Positions 44,038-52,760 of a DNA stretch of 64,000 nucleotides are shown here, piece after piece. The DNA comes from JAENVT01 sp963805445 (lineage in GTDB: Bacteria > Actinomycetota > Acidimicrobiia > Acidimicrobiales > Ilumatobacteraceae): positions 1 through 64,000 of the forward strand of contig CAWDUI010000011.1 in assembly GCA_963805445.1 (NCBI GenBank), in the 5' to 3' direction. The translations under genes were made by a program, and so were the position numbers. Numbering within the stretch: position 1 is the first letter of the stretch; each line of letters starts with the position of its first letter. The notes under the pieces were generated by a model. The model searched no databases and had not been told where the DNA came from. It saw only the letters and a program-made list of their open reading frames with translations.

Positions 44038-45852
44038 TCAGCCGGTGGCGACGTCGTAGCCGAACTGACACGTCGTCTCGATCGCGTGGTCGAGCGTCAC
44101 GGTGCTGCGGGTGTTGCCGTCGAAGTGGATGACGAACGACGCGACCGGGCGAGACGTCGAGGCTCCGCAGTTCTCGAGCGCCGAGACCGTCGTGATCTGC
44201 AGTCGAATGCTGGAACCGCCGGCCACTGTGCCCGGGAGTTGGTCCTGGGCCAGCGAGGGGCCCGGTGTTGCGGTGATCGTGCCGGTACCGTCGGCCGCAT
44301 CGGCAGTGACGCCCACGATCGTCGGAGGTGCGCAGGACTTTGTGCTGGTGTTGGTCAGGCGGATGTAGTCCGAGATCGCCTGCCCCGCGCTGTCGTTGCC
44401 GTCGTACGACGGTTGCCACGTGCAGCCATCGGCCAACGTGACCGGCGCGATGACATCGGCGACCTTCGTCCACGTCGCCCCGCCATCGGTGGTGCGACGG
44501 ATATCGGTGGCAGTCGCCGCCCACCCGGTCGAGGTCGTCGACATCGAGATCGTCTGCGCCGGGAACGGCAGGTGGATGCTTCGATAGTTGACGCCGGCGT
44601 CTGTGGTGATCCACAGCGTTGCGTCCTGTTCGAAGCCCGGGTTGATCCCGAACCAATCCGTGGCCGTGACTGCGGTCAACATCGACTGCGGACCGGTGTT
44701 GCTGGTCTCGCCGACGTCGGGCGGCGCCACGTCGCGCCACGACTGTCCGAGGTCGTCCGTGGCGACGTAGGCAACCTGGGCCTGCGTGCCCGTTGCAGCC
44801 GTGACCTTCACGACGGTGAGATCCGGGGAGGTGGTGACGATGTGATAGGCGGGTCCGTTCGGGTCTGGGCCGGTGGTGTCCCACAGCGGCGGCTTGACCT
44901 GCGTCCAGCTGGACCCGCCATCGGTGGTGACGAACAATCCCTGTCCCGATGCCCACCCTGTCCGAGGGTCGCTGAACGCCAGCGGCACGGGTGAATCCGG
45001 ATTGACGAGGTCGTACGTCGCGCCACCGTTCGTCGTGCGGTAGAGCGCGGCTCGTCCGGTCAACTCCGACGACTTGGTCGGGTCGGCAATCGACACGTAG
45101 CCGTTCGCCTGGTCGGCGAACACGACGCCCGCGGCCATGCCGCCGGGGAATCCCGGGTTGATCGCAAACGAGTGCGTCGAAGCTGCCGCGTCGTCGGTGC
45201 CTGTGACCAGCACGATGTCACCGTCCCCGGGCCGGACGACCCAGGCGTGATCGCTGTCGAGGATCAAGCTCTTCCCGCTACCGCGCGAGTTGGATGGCGG
45301 CAGGATCGGCTGGCTCTGCCACGTCGACCCCCCATCCCCGGTGTGGGCAAGCACATCGGTGGTCACCACCCAACCGGAGTCGATGCCCGTCGTCTTCATG
45401 TCCGCGATGTACAGGCCGGCCAACGCCGGGACGGGTAACCCCGCCACGGCGTACGTCGCGTCCGAGACGAGCAGCGCAGGGGTCGTGGGCACGTCAGCAG
45501 TGGTGGACGTCGTCGACGCGGTGCTCTGGGTCGGGGCGACGGTCGAGGCTGGTTCGACCAGGGAGGTCGAGCTTGCCGGGACGGTGCTCGTCGGTCGGCC
45601 CGTGCTGTGATCACGCACGACGAGAGCGGTCACACCACCGAGAACGAGCACGATCGATGCTGCGGCGACCCAGAGTTGTCGTATCCCGCGCCGCTCCGGC
45701 ACGGTTGGTTGCACCGTGATCGGGGGAGCGGGCGCGACCTGGCTGCGGTCGCGGAGGTCGGCCTCGATCTGTGACCACAATCGTTCGCGGAATTCGGTGC
45801 CGAGGCTTCCCGTGCCGCGGTTCATCGTCTCGACGATGTCGTCGTCATCCAT
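44038..45852 (-). CDS. Membrane-anchored Asp-box (BNR) repeat protein paired with an ECF sigma factor
   Basis: About 604 residues. A cytoplasmic N-terminus (MDDDDIVETMNRGTGSLGTE, about 70 residues) precedes one membrane helix, LWVAAASIVLVLGGVTALVV. A Thr/Ser linker and a long outer region follow. The outer part has at least six Asp-box-like turns: TGDGGSTWQS, TTNGGATYDL, TTDGGSSWTQ, TDDLGQSWRD, TTDAGVNYRS and TTDGGATWTK. These mark sialidase/Ycf48-type beta-propellers. The start overlaps the end of the sigma-factor gene. Anti-sigma genes usually sit here, so the short inner region could bind the sigma factor while the propeller senses outside. That is inference; no zinc anti-sigma motif is seen. 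Confidence 0.8.
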   Translation of the reverse strand: MDDDDIVETMNRGTGSLGTEFRERLWSQIEADLRDRSQVAPAPPITVQPTVPERRGIRQLWVAAASIVLVLGGVTALVVRDHSTGRPTSTVPASSTSLVEPASTVAPTQSTASTTSTTADVPTTPALLVSDATYAVAGLPVPALAGLYIADMKTTGIDSGWVVTTDVLAHTGDGGSTWQSQPILPPSNSRGSGKSLILDSDHAWVVRPGDGDIVLVTGTDDAAASTHSFAINPGFPGGMAAGVVFADQANGYVSIADPTKSSELTGRAALYRTTNGGATYDLVNPDSPVPLAFSDPRTGWASGQGLFVTTDGGSSWTQVKPPLWDTTGPDPNGPAYHIVTTSPDLTVVKVTAATGTQAQVAYVATDDLGQSWRDVAPPDVGETSNTGPQSMLTAVTATDWFGINPGFEQDATLWITTDAGVNYRSIHLPFPAQTISMSTTSTGWAATATDIRRTTDGGATWTKVADVIAPVTLADGCTWQPSYDGNDSAGQAISDYIRLTNTSTKSCAPPTIVGVTADAADGTGTITATPGPSLAQDQLPGTVAGGSSIRLQITTVSALENCGASTSRPVASFVIHFDGNTRSTVTLDHAIETTCQFGYDVATG

Positions 45853-46354
45853 GGCTGCGCCCCTTTCGTCGCCGCACCTGATCACGGGCCCGGGCGAGCA
45901 ACGACTCGGTTGCGTGCACGGTCAGCCGCATTGCGGCGGCGACCTCGGGCACGGGCAGGTCGTCGACGTACCGCAACACCAGAGCAGCGCGAGATCGATC
46001 CGGGAGCTCGCCGAGCAATTCGTCGACCGCGTCGAATCGCGGTTCGTGCGACGTGTCCACAGCGTGCACCAACCGCAACCGTCGGTCCTGCCGGCGTTCA
46101 CTGCGAATCGAGTTGAGGAACCGTTGTCGCACGACGACGATCAGCCAACCGGTCTCGAGCCGGTCGACCGTTCCCGCGTTCCATGACCTGACCATGGCGA
46201 GGTATGCGTCGTGCACCAGGTCCTCCGCCGCGGCGCGGTTGCCCCCGGTCAGTCGGAGGGCGTAGCGGCTGACCTCGTCGAACGACGCAACGTAGAACGC
46301 CCGCCATGATGCCGCCGACTCAGCGTTCTCGTTCGGCGTCGATCGAACACCCAT
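45845..46354 (-). CDS. ECF-family RNA polymerase sigma factor
   Basis: This 169-residue protein starts MGVRSTPNENAES; GTG at 46357 is an alternative. Region 2 reads FDEVSRYALRLTGGNRAAAE and DLVHDAYLAMVRSW. Region 4 reads LPDRSRAALVLRYVDDLPVP and EVAAAMRLTVHATESLLARA, with the DNA-recognition helix. It lacks region 3, as in all ECF factors of the SigE type. The gene overlaps by 8 nt the membrane Asp-box protein gene, its likely regulator. The 105-nt gap to the divergent small gene may hold its own target promoter. Confidence 0.92.
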   Translation of the reverse strand: MGVRSTPNENAESAASWRAFYVASFDEVSRYALRLTGGNRAAAEDLVHDAYLAMVRSWNAGTVDRLETGWLIVVVRQRFLNSIRSERRQDRRLRLVHAVDTSHEPRFDAVDELLGELPDRSRAALVLRYVDDLPVPEVAAAMRLTVHATESLLARARDQVRRRKGRSHG

Positions 46355-46459
46355 CACGACAGTTCAACACCACCGACAACGCATTTCCGTCGTCGGCACC
46401 AAAATTGCTCGGTGACCTTCCGCGATAGCGTGACGACGACGAAACGGAAGGGTTGAACC

Positions 46460-46714
46460 ATGACGATTCGACAGGCCATCGAGAAGTTGCTCACCCGAGG
46501 TGCAGCGCCCGCTGATCAGGACGAGCCGGTCGAAATCGCCTTGGTCCCCATCGGCAGCGGCCCGATGACGGTCGCGTCGCTTCGTGAAGCCGGGTTCGAC
46601 GCCACCGGTGCGGAGACGTTCAGCATCGTCACCAATGTGCTCAGCGACTACCGCATCCTCGTGCCGCGCCACCAGGCGGCCGATGCGACGGCGCGTCTGC
46701 AGGATCTGCTGTAG
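46460..46714 (+). CDS. Small hypothetical protein (DUF2007-like signal-transduction type)
   Basis: This 84-residue protein starts MTIRQAIEKLLTRGAAPADQ behind GGAAGGG. The core IALVPIGSGPMTVASLREAG and YRILVPRHQAADATARLQDL has the beta-alpha-beta pattern of DUF2007 putative signal-transducing proteins, but the match is loose. It ends exactly where the next small membrane gene begins, so the two are one unit. It is divergent from the sigma-factor gene. Confidence 0.6.
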   Translation: MTIRQAIEKLLTRGAAPADQDEPVEIALVPIGSGPMTVASLREAGFDATGAETFSIVTNVLSDYRILVPRHQAADATARLQDLL

Positions 46715-46945
46715 ATGATTGCCCTCGGACTGCTGATGGTGCTGGTCGGGTTCGCCCTCATGGTGACCCGCGGCGGGGTCCCCGGCGCGACCGCGCATCG
46801 CAATGTGTCGTTGGGCAAGCAGCGAATCTTCACGACGGATGGCTATCAGGGTGTGCCGTCGTGGCGCTACCGGCTGATCCAGATCCTCATCGGGCTGGCG
46901 TTGGTGGCCGGTGGAATGGTCGTGATCGCTCACGCCGGCGTCTGA
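46715..46945 (+). CDS. Small two-helix membrane protein
   Basis: This 76-residue protein has helices LGLLMVLVGFALMV and ILIGLALVAGGMVVIAHA and a polar loop, HRNVSLGKQRIFTTDGYQGV, between them. It starts directly after the stop of the preceding small gene with no gap. No family is recognised, and the pair may be regulated with the divergent sigma factor. Confidence 0.6.
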   Translation: MIALGLLMVLVGFALMVTRGGVPGATAHRNVSLGKQRIFTTDGYQGVPSWRYRLIQILIGLALVAGGMVVIAHAGV

Positions 46946-46953
46946 ATCGGACC

Positions 46954-47595
46954 TCAGCGGTCGAGGTCGAGAATTCGATCGGCGATGTCGGCGACGGCCG
47001 CGTCGTGGCTGGCAACGACGATGCACGTGCCGTCGTCGACCATCGATCGCAAGAGTTCGAGCACAGTGGCGATGTGACCGGCATCTTGGTGGCTCGTCGG
47101 TTCGTCGGCCAGGAGCACGACCGGCTCGATGATTGCGGCACGGGCCAACGCCATTCGCTGTTGCTGGCCGAGTGAGGTGTCGGACGCGGCGCGATCGACC
47201 TCGTCAGCGAGGCCCAGCCGCTCGAGCATGTGACGACCGCGTTCGTCCGCCGTCCGGCGTGCGACGCCCGACAATCGCAACGGCAAGGCGACGTTCTCGG
47301 TCATCGTCAGTTCGGCGATCGTCGCGATCACCTGGGGCAGGATTGCCGTGCCTCGCCAGGTGCGATCGGCACCGCTGTCGCCCCACGGCCCACACCGCAC
47401 CAGCGTGCCGCCATCGGGCTCGATCCATCCGGCCAGCAGCGACAGCAGTGTCGACTTGCCGCTGCCGGACCGGCCGCGCACGACCACCAGTTCGCCCGAC
47501 GACAGCGTGAACGAGAAGGGCTTCAGCCCGGCGTTGGCGTCCCAATGCTTGGCGAGGTCGGTTGCCTCCGCCAGCAACGTCGGTGTGGTGGTCAT
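46954..47595 (-). CDS. ABC transporter ATP-binding protein (LolD/MacB type)
   Basis: This 213-residue protein has Walker A in VVVRGRSGSGKSTLLSLLAG, Walker B VVLLADEPTSHQD and the H-loop VVASHDAAVAD. The signature is DTSLGQQQRMALARA, in which the usual LSGGQ is changed to SLGQQ. It is the last of three co-transcribed genes with a second ATPase and a large FtsX-like permease. The two different ATPases could form an asymmetric heterodimer. The family drives lipoprotein, antibiotic or cell-division functions. Confidence 0.88.
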   Translation of the reverse strand: MTTTPTLLAEATDLAKHWDANAGLKPFSFTLSSGELVVVRGRSGSGKSTLLSLLAGWIEPDGGTLVRCGPWGDSGADRTWRGTAILPQVIATIAELTMTENVALPLRLSGVARRTADERGRHMLERLGLADEVDRAASDTSLGQQQRMALARAAIIEPVVLLADEPTSHQDAGHIATVLELLRSMVDDGTCIVVASHDAAVADIADRILDLDR

Positions 47596-48311
47596 CGAAC
47601 TCGCCGCCCGTGGTCGAGCTCGGCGATCACATCGCCCGCCGCGATGACCAGCGGATCGTGCGTCGCCACAACCAGCGTTGCCCCTCGTGAGGCGACTCCC
47701 GTCAACACTTCCACCAGCGATTGGGCGTTGGTCCGGTCGAGTGACGCCGTGGGCTCGTCGAGGATGACGAGTTCAGGTCGACCGGCGAGTGCACAGGCAA
47801 CGGCGAGGCGCTGTTGCTCGCCGCCAGAGAGCTCGCGCACGCGACGATCACGGAGGGCGGCGAGACCGACCGAGGCAAGCAGCTCGTCGAGCTCGTCGTC
47901 GCTGCTGACCGTCGGACGACCACGTCGTTGCGAGGCTGCCCAACGAACGTTGTGAATTGCGTCGAGTTGGTCGAGCAGGTTCTCGCTCGGTTGCGGTAAC
48001 ACGATTCCCAGACGGTCGCGACGGAGCTCACGGCGGTCGCGGCGGCCGAGCACCACGACGTCGGTATCGCCGATCTTGACGCTGCCCTCGTCGGGTCGCT
48101 GCATGCACGAAAGCAGGCTCAGCAACGTCGACTTGCCCGAGCCCGATGGCCCGGCAACCACGGTCATCCCGCCGACGGGGATCTCGAGGTCGACACGATC
48201 GAGGGCGGTGACGACCTCGCCTTCGACCGGAAAGCGTCGTACGACCGTGCGCACGTCGGCGGCGAGTCGATCGTCACCCAGGCTCAGCACGATCTTGTCA
48301 CGCAGTTCCAC
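47592..48311 (-). CDS. ABC transporter ATP-binding protein (LolD/MacB type)
   Basis: This 239-residue protein has Walker A AGPSGSGKSTLLSLLSCM, the signature ELSGGEQQRLAVACALAGRP, Walker B LVILDEPTASLD and the H-loop VVATHDPLVIA. All key residues are standard, in contrast to its partner at 46954. It overlaps both neighbours (4 nt and 14 nt), so the permease and two ATPases are made together. The energised process at the permease is unknown. Confidence 0.92.
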   Translation of the reverse strand: MELRDKIVLSLGDDRLAADVRTVVRRFPVEGEVVTALDRVDLEIPVGGMTVVAGPSGSGKSTLLSLLSCMQRPDEGSVKIGDTDVVVLGRRDRRELRRDRLGIVLPQPSENLLDQLDAIHNVRWAASQRRGRPTVSSDDELDELLASVGLAALRDRRVRELSGGEQQRLAVACALAGRPELVILDEPTASLDRTNAQSLVEVLTGVASRGATLVVATHDPLVIAAGDVIAELDHGRRVR

Positions 48312-50886
48312 GCATCACCTCCATGGCACGCGTCCGCTTGATCATCACGAAGCCGACCGAGACCAGGGCCAGGAGCGACCCGACGACGCCGACGAGAACC
48401 GGCATGCCAGCCGCGAGGTGGGCAACGACACGTGCCGGTGGCGCCAGTTGTCGCAACGAGTCCAGCCGGGCGATGGAGACTCGGGTCACCAGCCAGCCGA
48501 TCAACATACCCAGTGCCGCACCCACGACAAGCGCCGGCCCGAGTTCGGCCACCAATCCGATCGCCTCGCCGCGCGACGTGAGGCCCATTCGAGTCGTCAG
48601 CACGTGTGCCGCTTGGCGGGTCTGGCGTCGAGCGTCGAGCACGAGCAGTTGGGCGAGGAGCACGACGATCCCGATCAGCACACCGAGGATCGACAGCGTG
48701 GCGTACGCCCAGCGGACCGTCAAGAAGCTGGTCACGTTGAACACCAGGGTCTCGTCATGCGGCGTCCGGACCAGGATGCCCTGGTCCGACAGTTGGGTGA
48801 ACGCATCGGGGGGTGGGTCGCGCAACAAGATCTCCGACGACGTCGGGAACCCGGACGAGACGAGGAGGTCTCTGTCGACCACCACCAAGATGGCCCCGTT
48901 GCGGTAGCCGGGGAACCACTTGGCGGAACCGACCGGGTCGACGTCCATCGGCCGGCGCACGAGGCTCTCGAGGTGCGTGTCGGGCAACGTGCCGCCGACC
49001 ACGATGGCCGGCAGTGGGCCTGAGGATGCCTGGGCAAGAGCGTCGAGCAACGTGGTGAGCGACTGGTCGGACGCGTCGTTGCGCCAGTGGACCGCTCGGG
49101 CGAACGTGGTCCGATCGATCCCCAGCAGGTCGACGGACTGCGAACCGCTGTGGCCTTGCGAGCGGGCCACGATGGTTCCGATTGCGTCGAGCGGCGGCGG
49201 GAGCGCGTCGATGTCGCGGGTCGTCATCGTCAGATCGCTGCCGAGATAGACGGCGGCCTTCTCCGACAGCAGCACCGACGTGCTGTCGGTCAACAGACGG
49301 GCAACCGTGAACGACCCGGCCGCCAGGGCGGTCGCCAGCAACACTGCTCCGGTCACGCCCGGCTCGGCCAACGAACGGCGAAGTCCGGTCATCATCGACG
49401 GCGGAAGCCGCTTCCCCGCGAGGCGCCATCGGCGTAACAGGGCGACTGTCGGCCGGGCCAGCACGGCGAGGGGGGCGATGATTGCCAGCAACGGGAAGCA
49501 CTGCGCCAAGAAGTCGGCATGGCGGGCAACAGCGCCGACCTGTTGGATCCCACCGATGCGGTCGAGCCGGGCGAAGCACACGATCGCACCCGCAACCGGG
49601 ACCGCTTCCCACGGAAGGAACCGGACCCACGACCGGCGTCGCAGCCGGGCGTCGACGAACGTGCGTGACCGTGCTGCGCCGACGCAGGCGATGACGACGA
49701 ACGCGACGATCGAACCGATCACCGTGTCGAGCACGGCCGCCCTGATCGCCGCTGTTTCGAGCTCGGGTGCCGGGCCGAGAAACCGGACTGCAGCCAGTGC
49801 CACGAGCGCGCCGACCAGGGTTCCGGCAATGACAGCGCTGCTGGCACTGCGCGCCACCCGCAGGCCGAGCGACCACGGCGATTGCCCCTTGAGCAGTCGC
49901 AAGCGCAGTTCACGTTGACGTTCGCGAGCCAGCAGGGCCGTCGCCGCGCCGAGGAGCGCGAGCGACGACAGCAGGGCAACGAGCCGCACCGGTGCCATCG
50001 TGCCGGCGACCACTTCGGTCGAGGCCCCGGCGTGGCGCACCACGGTCCGCAGCGGCTGGCCATCGGTGAGCGTTCGCCCGCGCAGGTTCTCGTCGATGTC
50101 GACGAGGCGGTCGGCCGCGTGTGAGAACTCGTCGAAGTGGTCAGCCAGAACCGCCGCGTCGTGCCGGCTGAGACCCTTCACCTTCGGGCGCAGCTCCCAC
50201 TCGGCGATCCTGAACACCTGTGCCGTCCGCAGCGCTCTCGACGTCGTGAACAACACCGGCGTGGGCGGGTCGGCAGGGTCGTTTGTCGCAGATCGGAAGA
50301 ACGAACGGAGCCCGCACCAGTACGACGACTCGGGGCGGGTCGGCACCAGGGGATACGTGTCGACGACGTGCACCATCTGGTTGAACGGTCTGAAGCCCTG
50401 GATGTTCACGACGAACAGGGTGAAGGCATCGCCCGGCTTGGTCCCGCCCGGCGGCCTCATCCACTCGGGGGCCAGCACCTCATCGTCGGCGGCGGGAGCC
50501 GTGACAGGTCGAAGGAGGTTCTGCTCCTGGCCGTCGCGGTACAGCAGGTTGACCCGGATTGGTCGGTTGCTCGCGTCGCCGGTTTCGAGCGAGATGTCTG
50601 GGGCAATGCGGGTCAGCACGCCCGGCTCGGTGTGCGCGGCGACCGTCGCAGCGAATTCCGCCAGGTGAGTGTTGACGTCGGGTTGAGCGCCACCCATCGG
50701 GACCCGCAGGCTGACATCGGACAGGCAGATGTGGCTCAGCTCGCTGTGCACGGCAGCGGTGGCGACCGACGAGAGGTACAGCGGGGATCCCGCGAGACAC
50801 GCGGATCCGAGTGCGACGATTGCCGCGACGGCGACCCATCCGGCGGTGCCGGACGAGCGAAATCGTTGGAAGATGAGGCGCTGCAC
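48298..50886 (-). CDS. FtsX-like ABC permease
   Basis: About 862 residues from the GTG at 50886; longer in-frame starts to 50952 exist. The first helix is WVAVAAIVALGSACLAGSPL. A large outer domain of about 270 residues follows, then helices VRLVALLSSLALLGAATALL, SAVIAGTLVGALVALAAV and others. A second outer domain precedes the last FtsX block, YATLSILGVLIGIVVLLAQL and MPVLVGVVGSLLALVSVGF. Two FtsX halves in one chain mean it could act as a monomer with the two different ATPases downstream. The substrate is unknown; lipoprotein or lipid handling is the general role of the group. Confidence 0.85.
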   Translation of the reverse strand: MQRLIFQRFRSSGTAGWVAVAAIVALGSACLAGSPLYLSSVATAAVHSELSHICLSDVSLRVPMGGAQPDVNTHLAEFAATVAAHTEPGVLTRIAPDISLETGDASNRPIRVNLLYRDGQEQNLLRPVTAPAADDEVLAPEWMRPPGGTKPGDAFTLFVVNIQGFRPFNQMVHVVDTYPLVPTRPESSYWCGLRSFFRSATNDPADPPTPVLFTTSRALRTAQVFRIAEWELRPKVKGLSRHDAAVLADHFDEFSHAADRLVDIDENLRGRTLTDGQPLRTVVRHAGASTEVVAGTMAPVRLVALLSSLALLGAATALLARERQRELRLRLLKGQSPWSLGLRVARSASSAVIAGTLVGALVALAAVRFLGPAPELETAAIRAAVLDTVIGSIVAFVVIACVGAARSRTFVDARLRRRSWVRFLPWEAVPVAGAIVCFARLDRIGGIQQVGAVARHADFLAQCFPLLAIIAPLAVLARPTVALLRRWRLAGKRLPPSMMTGLRRSLAEPGVTGAVLLATALAAGSFTVARLLTDSTSVLLSEKAAVYLGSDLTMTTRDIDALPPPLDAIGTIVARSQGHSGSQSVDLLGIDRTTFARAVHWRNDASDQSLTTLLDALAQASSGPLPAIVVGGTLPDTHLESLVRRPMDVDPVGSAKWFPGYRNGAILVVVDRDLLVSSGFPTSSEILLRDPPPDAFTQLSDQGILVRTPHDETLVFNVTSFLTVRWAYATLSILGVLIGIVVLLAQLLVLDARRQTRQAAHVLTTRMGLTSRGEAIGLVAELGPALVVGAALGMLIGWLVTRVSIARLDSLRQLAPPARVVAHLAAGMPVLVGVVGSLLALVSVGFVMIKRTRAMEVMRGTA

Positions 50887-50903
50887 GAGGGCGACGGAGA
50901 CTG

Positions 50904-51413
50904 CTACGAGTGGGGCGTGTAGCTGGCGCGGGCGTCGCGGATCTCGCGCCACGCGGCGTCTTTTCCGGCAATCCCTGCAGACGAGGACTCCTTGCCCGGC
51001 TCGAGTGCCTTGTAGACCTCGAAGAAGTGCTGGATCTCACTGACCAGCTGCGGTGTGAGATCGCCAAGGTCGTGCACATCGTTCCACCGCGGCTCCTTCG
51101 GCGGGACGCACAGGATCTTGGCGTCCTCGCCTGCTTCGTCGTGCATGTACAGCACCCCGACCGGTCGCGCCGCAACCCACACGCCGGGGTACACGGCATC
51201 TTCCAGCAGTACCAGGGCGTCGAGTGCGTCGCCGTCGCCCCCCTTGGTGTTGGGGATGTAGCCATAGTCGGCGGGGTATGTCGTAGCCGTGAACAGCCGC
51301 CGGTCGAGAAAAACCCGTCCGGTGTCGTGGTCGATCTCGTACTTGTTGCGGCTGCCACGCGGGATTTCGATCACCACATGGATGCAGTCGTCGGGAAGCG
51401 GACTGAGGGCCAT
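50904..51413 (-). CDS. ppa: Inorganic pyrophosphatase (family I)
   Basis: This intact 169-residue protein has IEIPRGSRNKYEIDHDTG with the active-site Lys and Glu, TYPADYGYIPNTKGGDGDAL with DYGYIP, and the DALDALVLLED metal site with three Asp. This is the full family I signature. The enzyme hydrolyses pyrophosphate and pulls biosynthetic reactions forward in the cytoplasm. The 62 nt before the divergent aminotransferase gene hold both promoters. Downstream, the FtsX-like gene begins 18 nt away and may share the transcript. Confidence 0.96.
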   Translation of the reverse strand: MALSPLPDDCIHVVIEIPRGSRNKYEIDHDTGRVFLDRRLFTATTYPADYGYIPNTKGGDGDALDALVLLEDAVYPGVWVAARPVGVLYMHDEAGEDAKILCVPPKEPRWNDVHDLGDLTPQLVSEIQHFFEVYKALEPGKESSSAGIAGKDAAWREIRDARASYTPHS

Positions 51414-51475
51414 GGCGCCATGCTCGCATATCTGCCGTGGGTGGCCGGATCGCAGCCAGTAACGTGAGATTCTCT

Positions 51476-52681
51476 ATGGAGTTCCGCCGCATCACCAACC
51501 TGCCGCCGTACGTGTTCACGATCATCAACAACTTGAAGATCGAGGCACGTCGAGCAGGGGTCGATGTCATCGACTTGGGGTTCGGCAACCCCGACATCCC
51601 GTCGCCGCAGATCGCAGTCGACAAGCTGACCGAGGCGGCGCACATCGCTCGCAACCATCGGTACTCCGTCAGCCGGGGCCTGCCCAAGCTGCGCGAGGCC
51701 GCGGCGGCACTGTACGAGCGCAACTGGGGTGTGCAGCTCGACCCCGAGCTCGAGATCACCAACACCATCGGCTCGAAGGAGGGGTTCAGCCACCTGATGT
51801 GGGTGCTTCTCGACCGCGGCGATGCAGCCATCGTGCCCAGTCCGAGCTATCCGATCCACATCTACGGACCACTCTTCGCCGGGGCCGACCTGCGCCAGGT
51901 GCCCATGCGCCACCTGGCGGACCCGCGAGTGCAGGGCGACTTCACCGGTGATTTCTTCGACAGCCTGACCACCGCATACGACGTCGGCTGGCCCAAGCCG
52001 CGAGTGCTGGTGATCTCCTTCCCGCACAATCCGACGGGTGCCGTCGTCGATCTCGATTTCATGCAGCGTGTCGTCGACTTCTGCCGCGAGCGGGAGATGA
52101 TCGTGGTCCACGACTTCGCCTATGCAGATGTCGGCTTCGATGGCTACCGGCCACCCAGCATCCTGCAGGCCGACGGCGCCAAGGAATGCGCAGTCGAGCT
52201 GTACTCGATGACGAAGAGCTTCTCGATGGCCGGTTGGCGCTGCGCGTTCCTGGTCGGCAACAAGGAGGTCGTGCAGGCGCTGGTCAAGCTGAAGAGCTAC
52301 CTCGACTACGGAGTGTTCCAGCCGGTGCAGATTGCCGCGACGGTGGCGATGAACGAGGCAGCTGATTATCCGGCCGAGGTGTGCTCGATCTACCAGAGCC
52401 GGCGCGACGCCCTGATCGACGGCCTCGGCCGCATCGGTTGGGACATCCCCAAGCCGAAGGGTTCGATGTTCGTGTGGGCACCGATTCCCGAGGCCTACGC
52501 AGAGATGGATTCAGTCGAGTTCTGCTCGCACGTGGTGCGCGAGTGCGAGGTCGCCCTGTCGCCAGGTGTGGGTTTCGGCCCCGGTGGCGAAGGCTTTGCC
52601 AGGTTCGCCCTGATCGAGAACGAACGCCGCATCGCCCAAGGCATCCGCAACCTGAAGAAGGGCCTTCCCAAACTCGGCTGA
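51476..52681 (+). CDS. PLP-dependent class I aminotransferase (AlaC/LL-DAP aminotransferase-like)
   Basis: This intact 401-residue protein starts at the ATG at 51476, which gives MEFRRITNLPPYVFTIINNL. It has IDLGFGNPDIPSPQIAVDKL, YSVSRGLPKLREAAAALYER, FPHNPTGAVVDLDFMQRVV, the PLP lysine in YSMTKSFSMAGWRCAFLVG, and FARFALIENERRIAQGIRNL with the carboxylate-binding Arg. The pattern resembles the glutamate-pyruvate aminotransferase AlaC group more than true diaminopimelate enzymes. Substrate choice cannot be settled by eye. A hairpin repeat follows the stop immediately. Confidence 0.9.
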   Translation: MEFRRITNLPPYVFTIINNLKIEARRAGVDVIDLGFGNPDIPSPQIAVDKLTEAAHIARNHRYSVSRGLPKLREAAAALYERNWGVQLDPELEITNTIGSKEGFSHLMWVLLDRGDAAIVPSPSYPIHIYGPLFAGADLRQVPMRHLADPRVQGDFTGDFFDSLTTAYDVGWPKPRVLVISFPHNPTGAVVDLDFMQRVVDFCREREMIVVHDFAYADVGFDGYRPPSILQADGAKECAVELYSMTKSFSMAGWRCAFLVGNKEVVQALVKLKSYLDYGVFQPVQIAATVAMNEAADYPAEVCSIYQSRRDALIDGLGRIGWDIPKPKGSMFVWAPIPEAYAEMDSVEFCSHVVRECEVALSPGVGFGPGGEGFARFALIENERRIAQGIRNLKKGLPKLG

Positions 52682-52734
52682 ACCCGAGTCGAGTGCTGCG
52701 TGCCTACCTGGGTGCCTTGCAACACTCCACCGGG
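52682..52734 (+). repeat. Post-stop hairpin repeat, copy B
   Basis: ACCCGAGTCGAGTG at the left and CACTCCACCGGG at the right match copy A at 43705 almost exactly, while the middle differs. The left arm lies directly behind the stop codon in both cases. The convergent SGNH gene ends 27 nt further on. Confidence 0.6.
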
Positions 52735-52760
52735 TTGGCGTCGGCGACGGCCCCCTGGGG

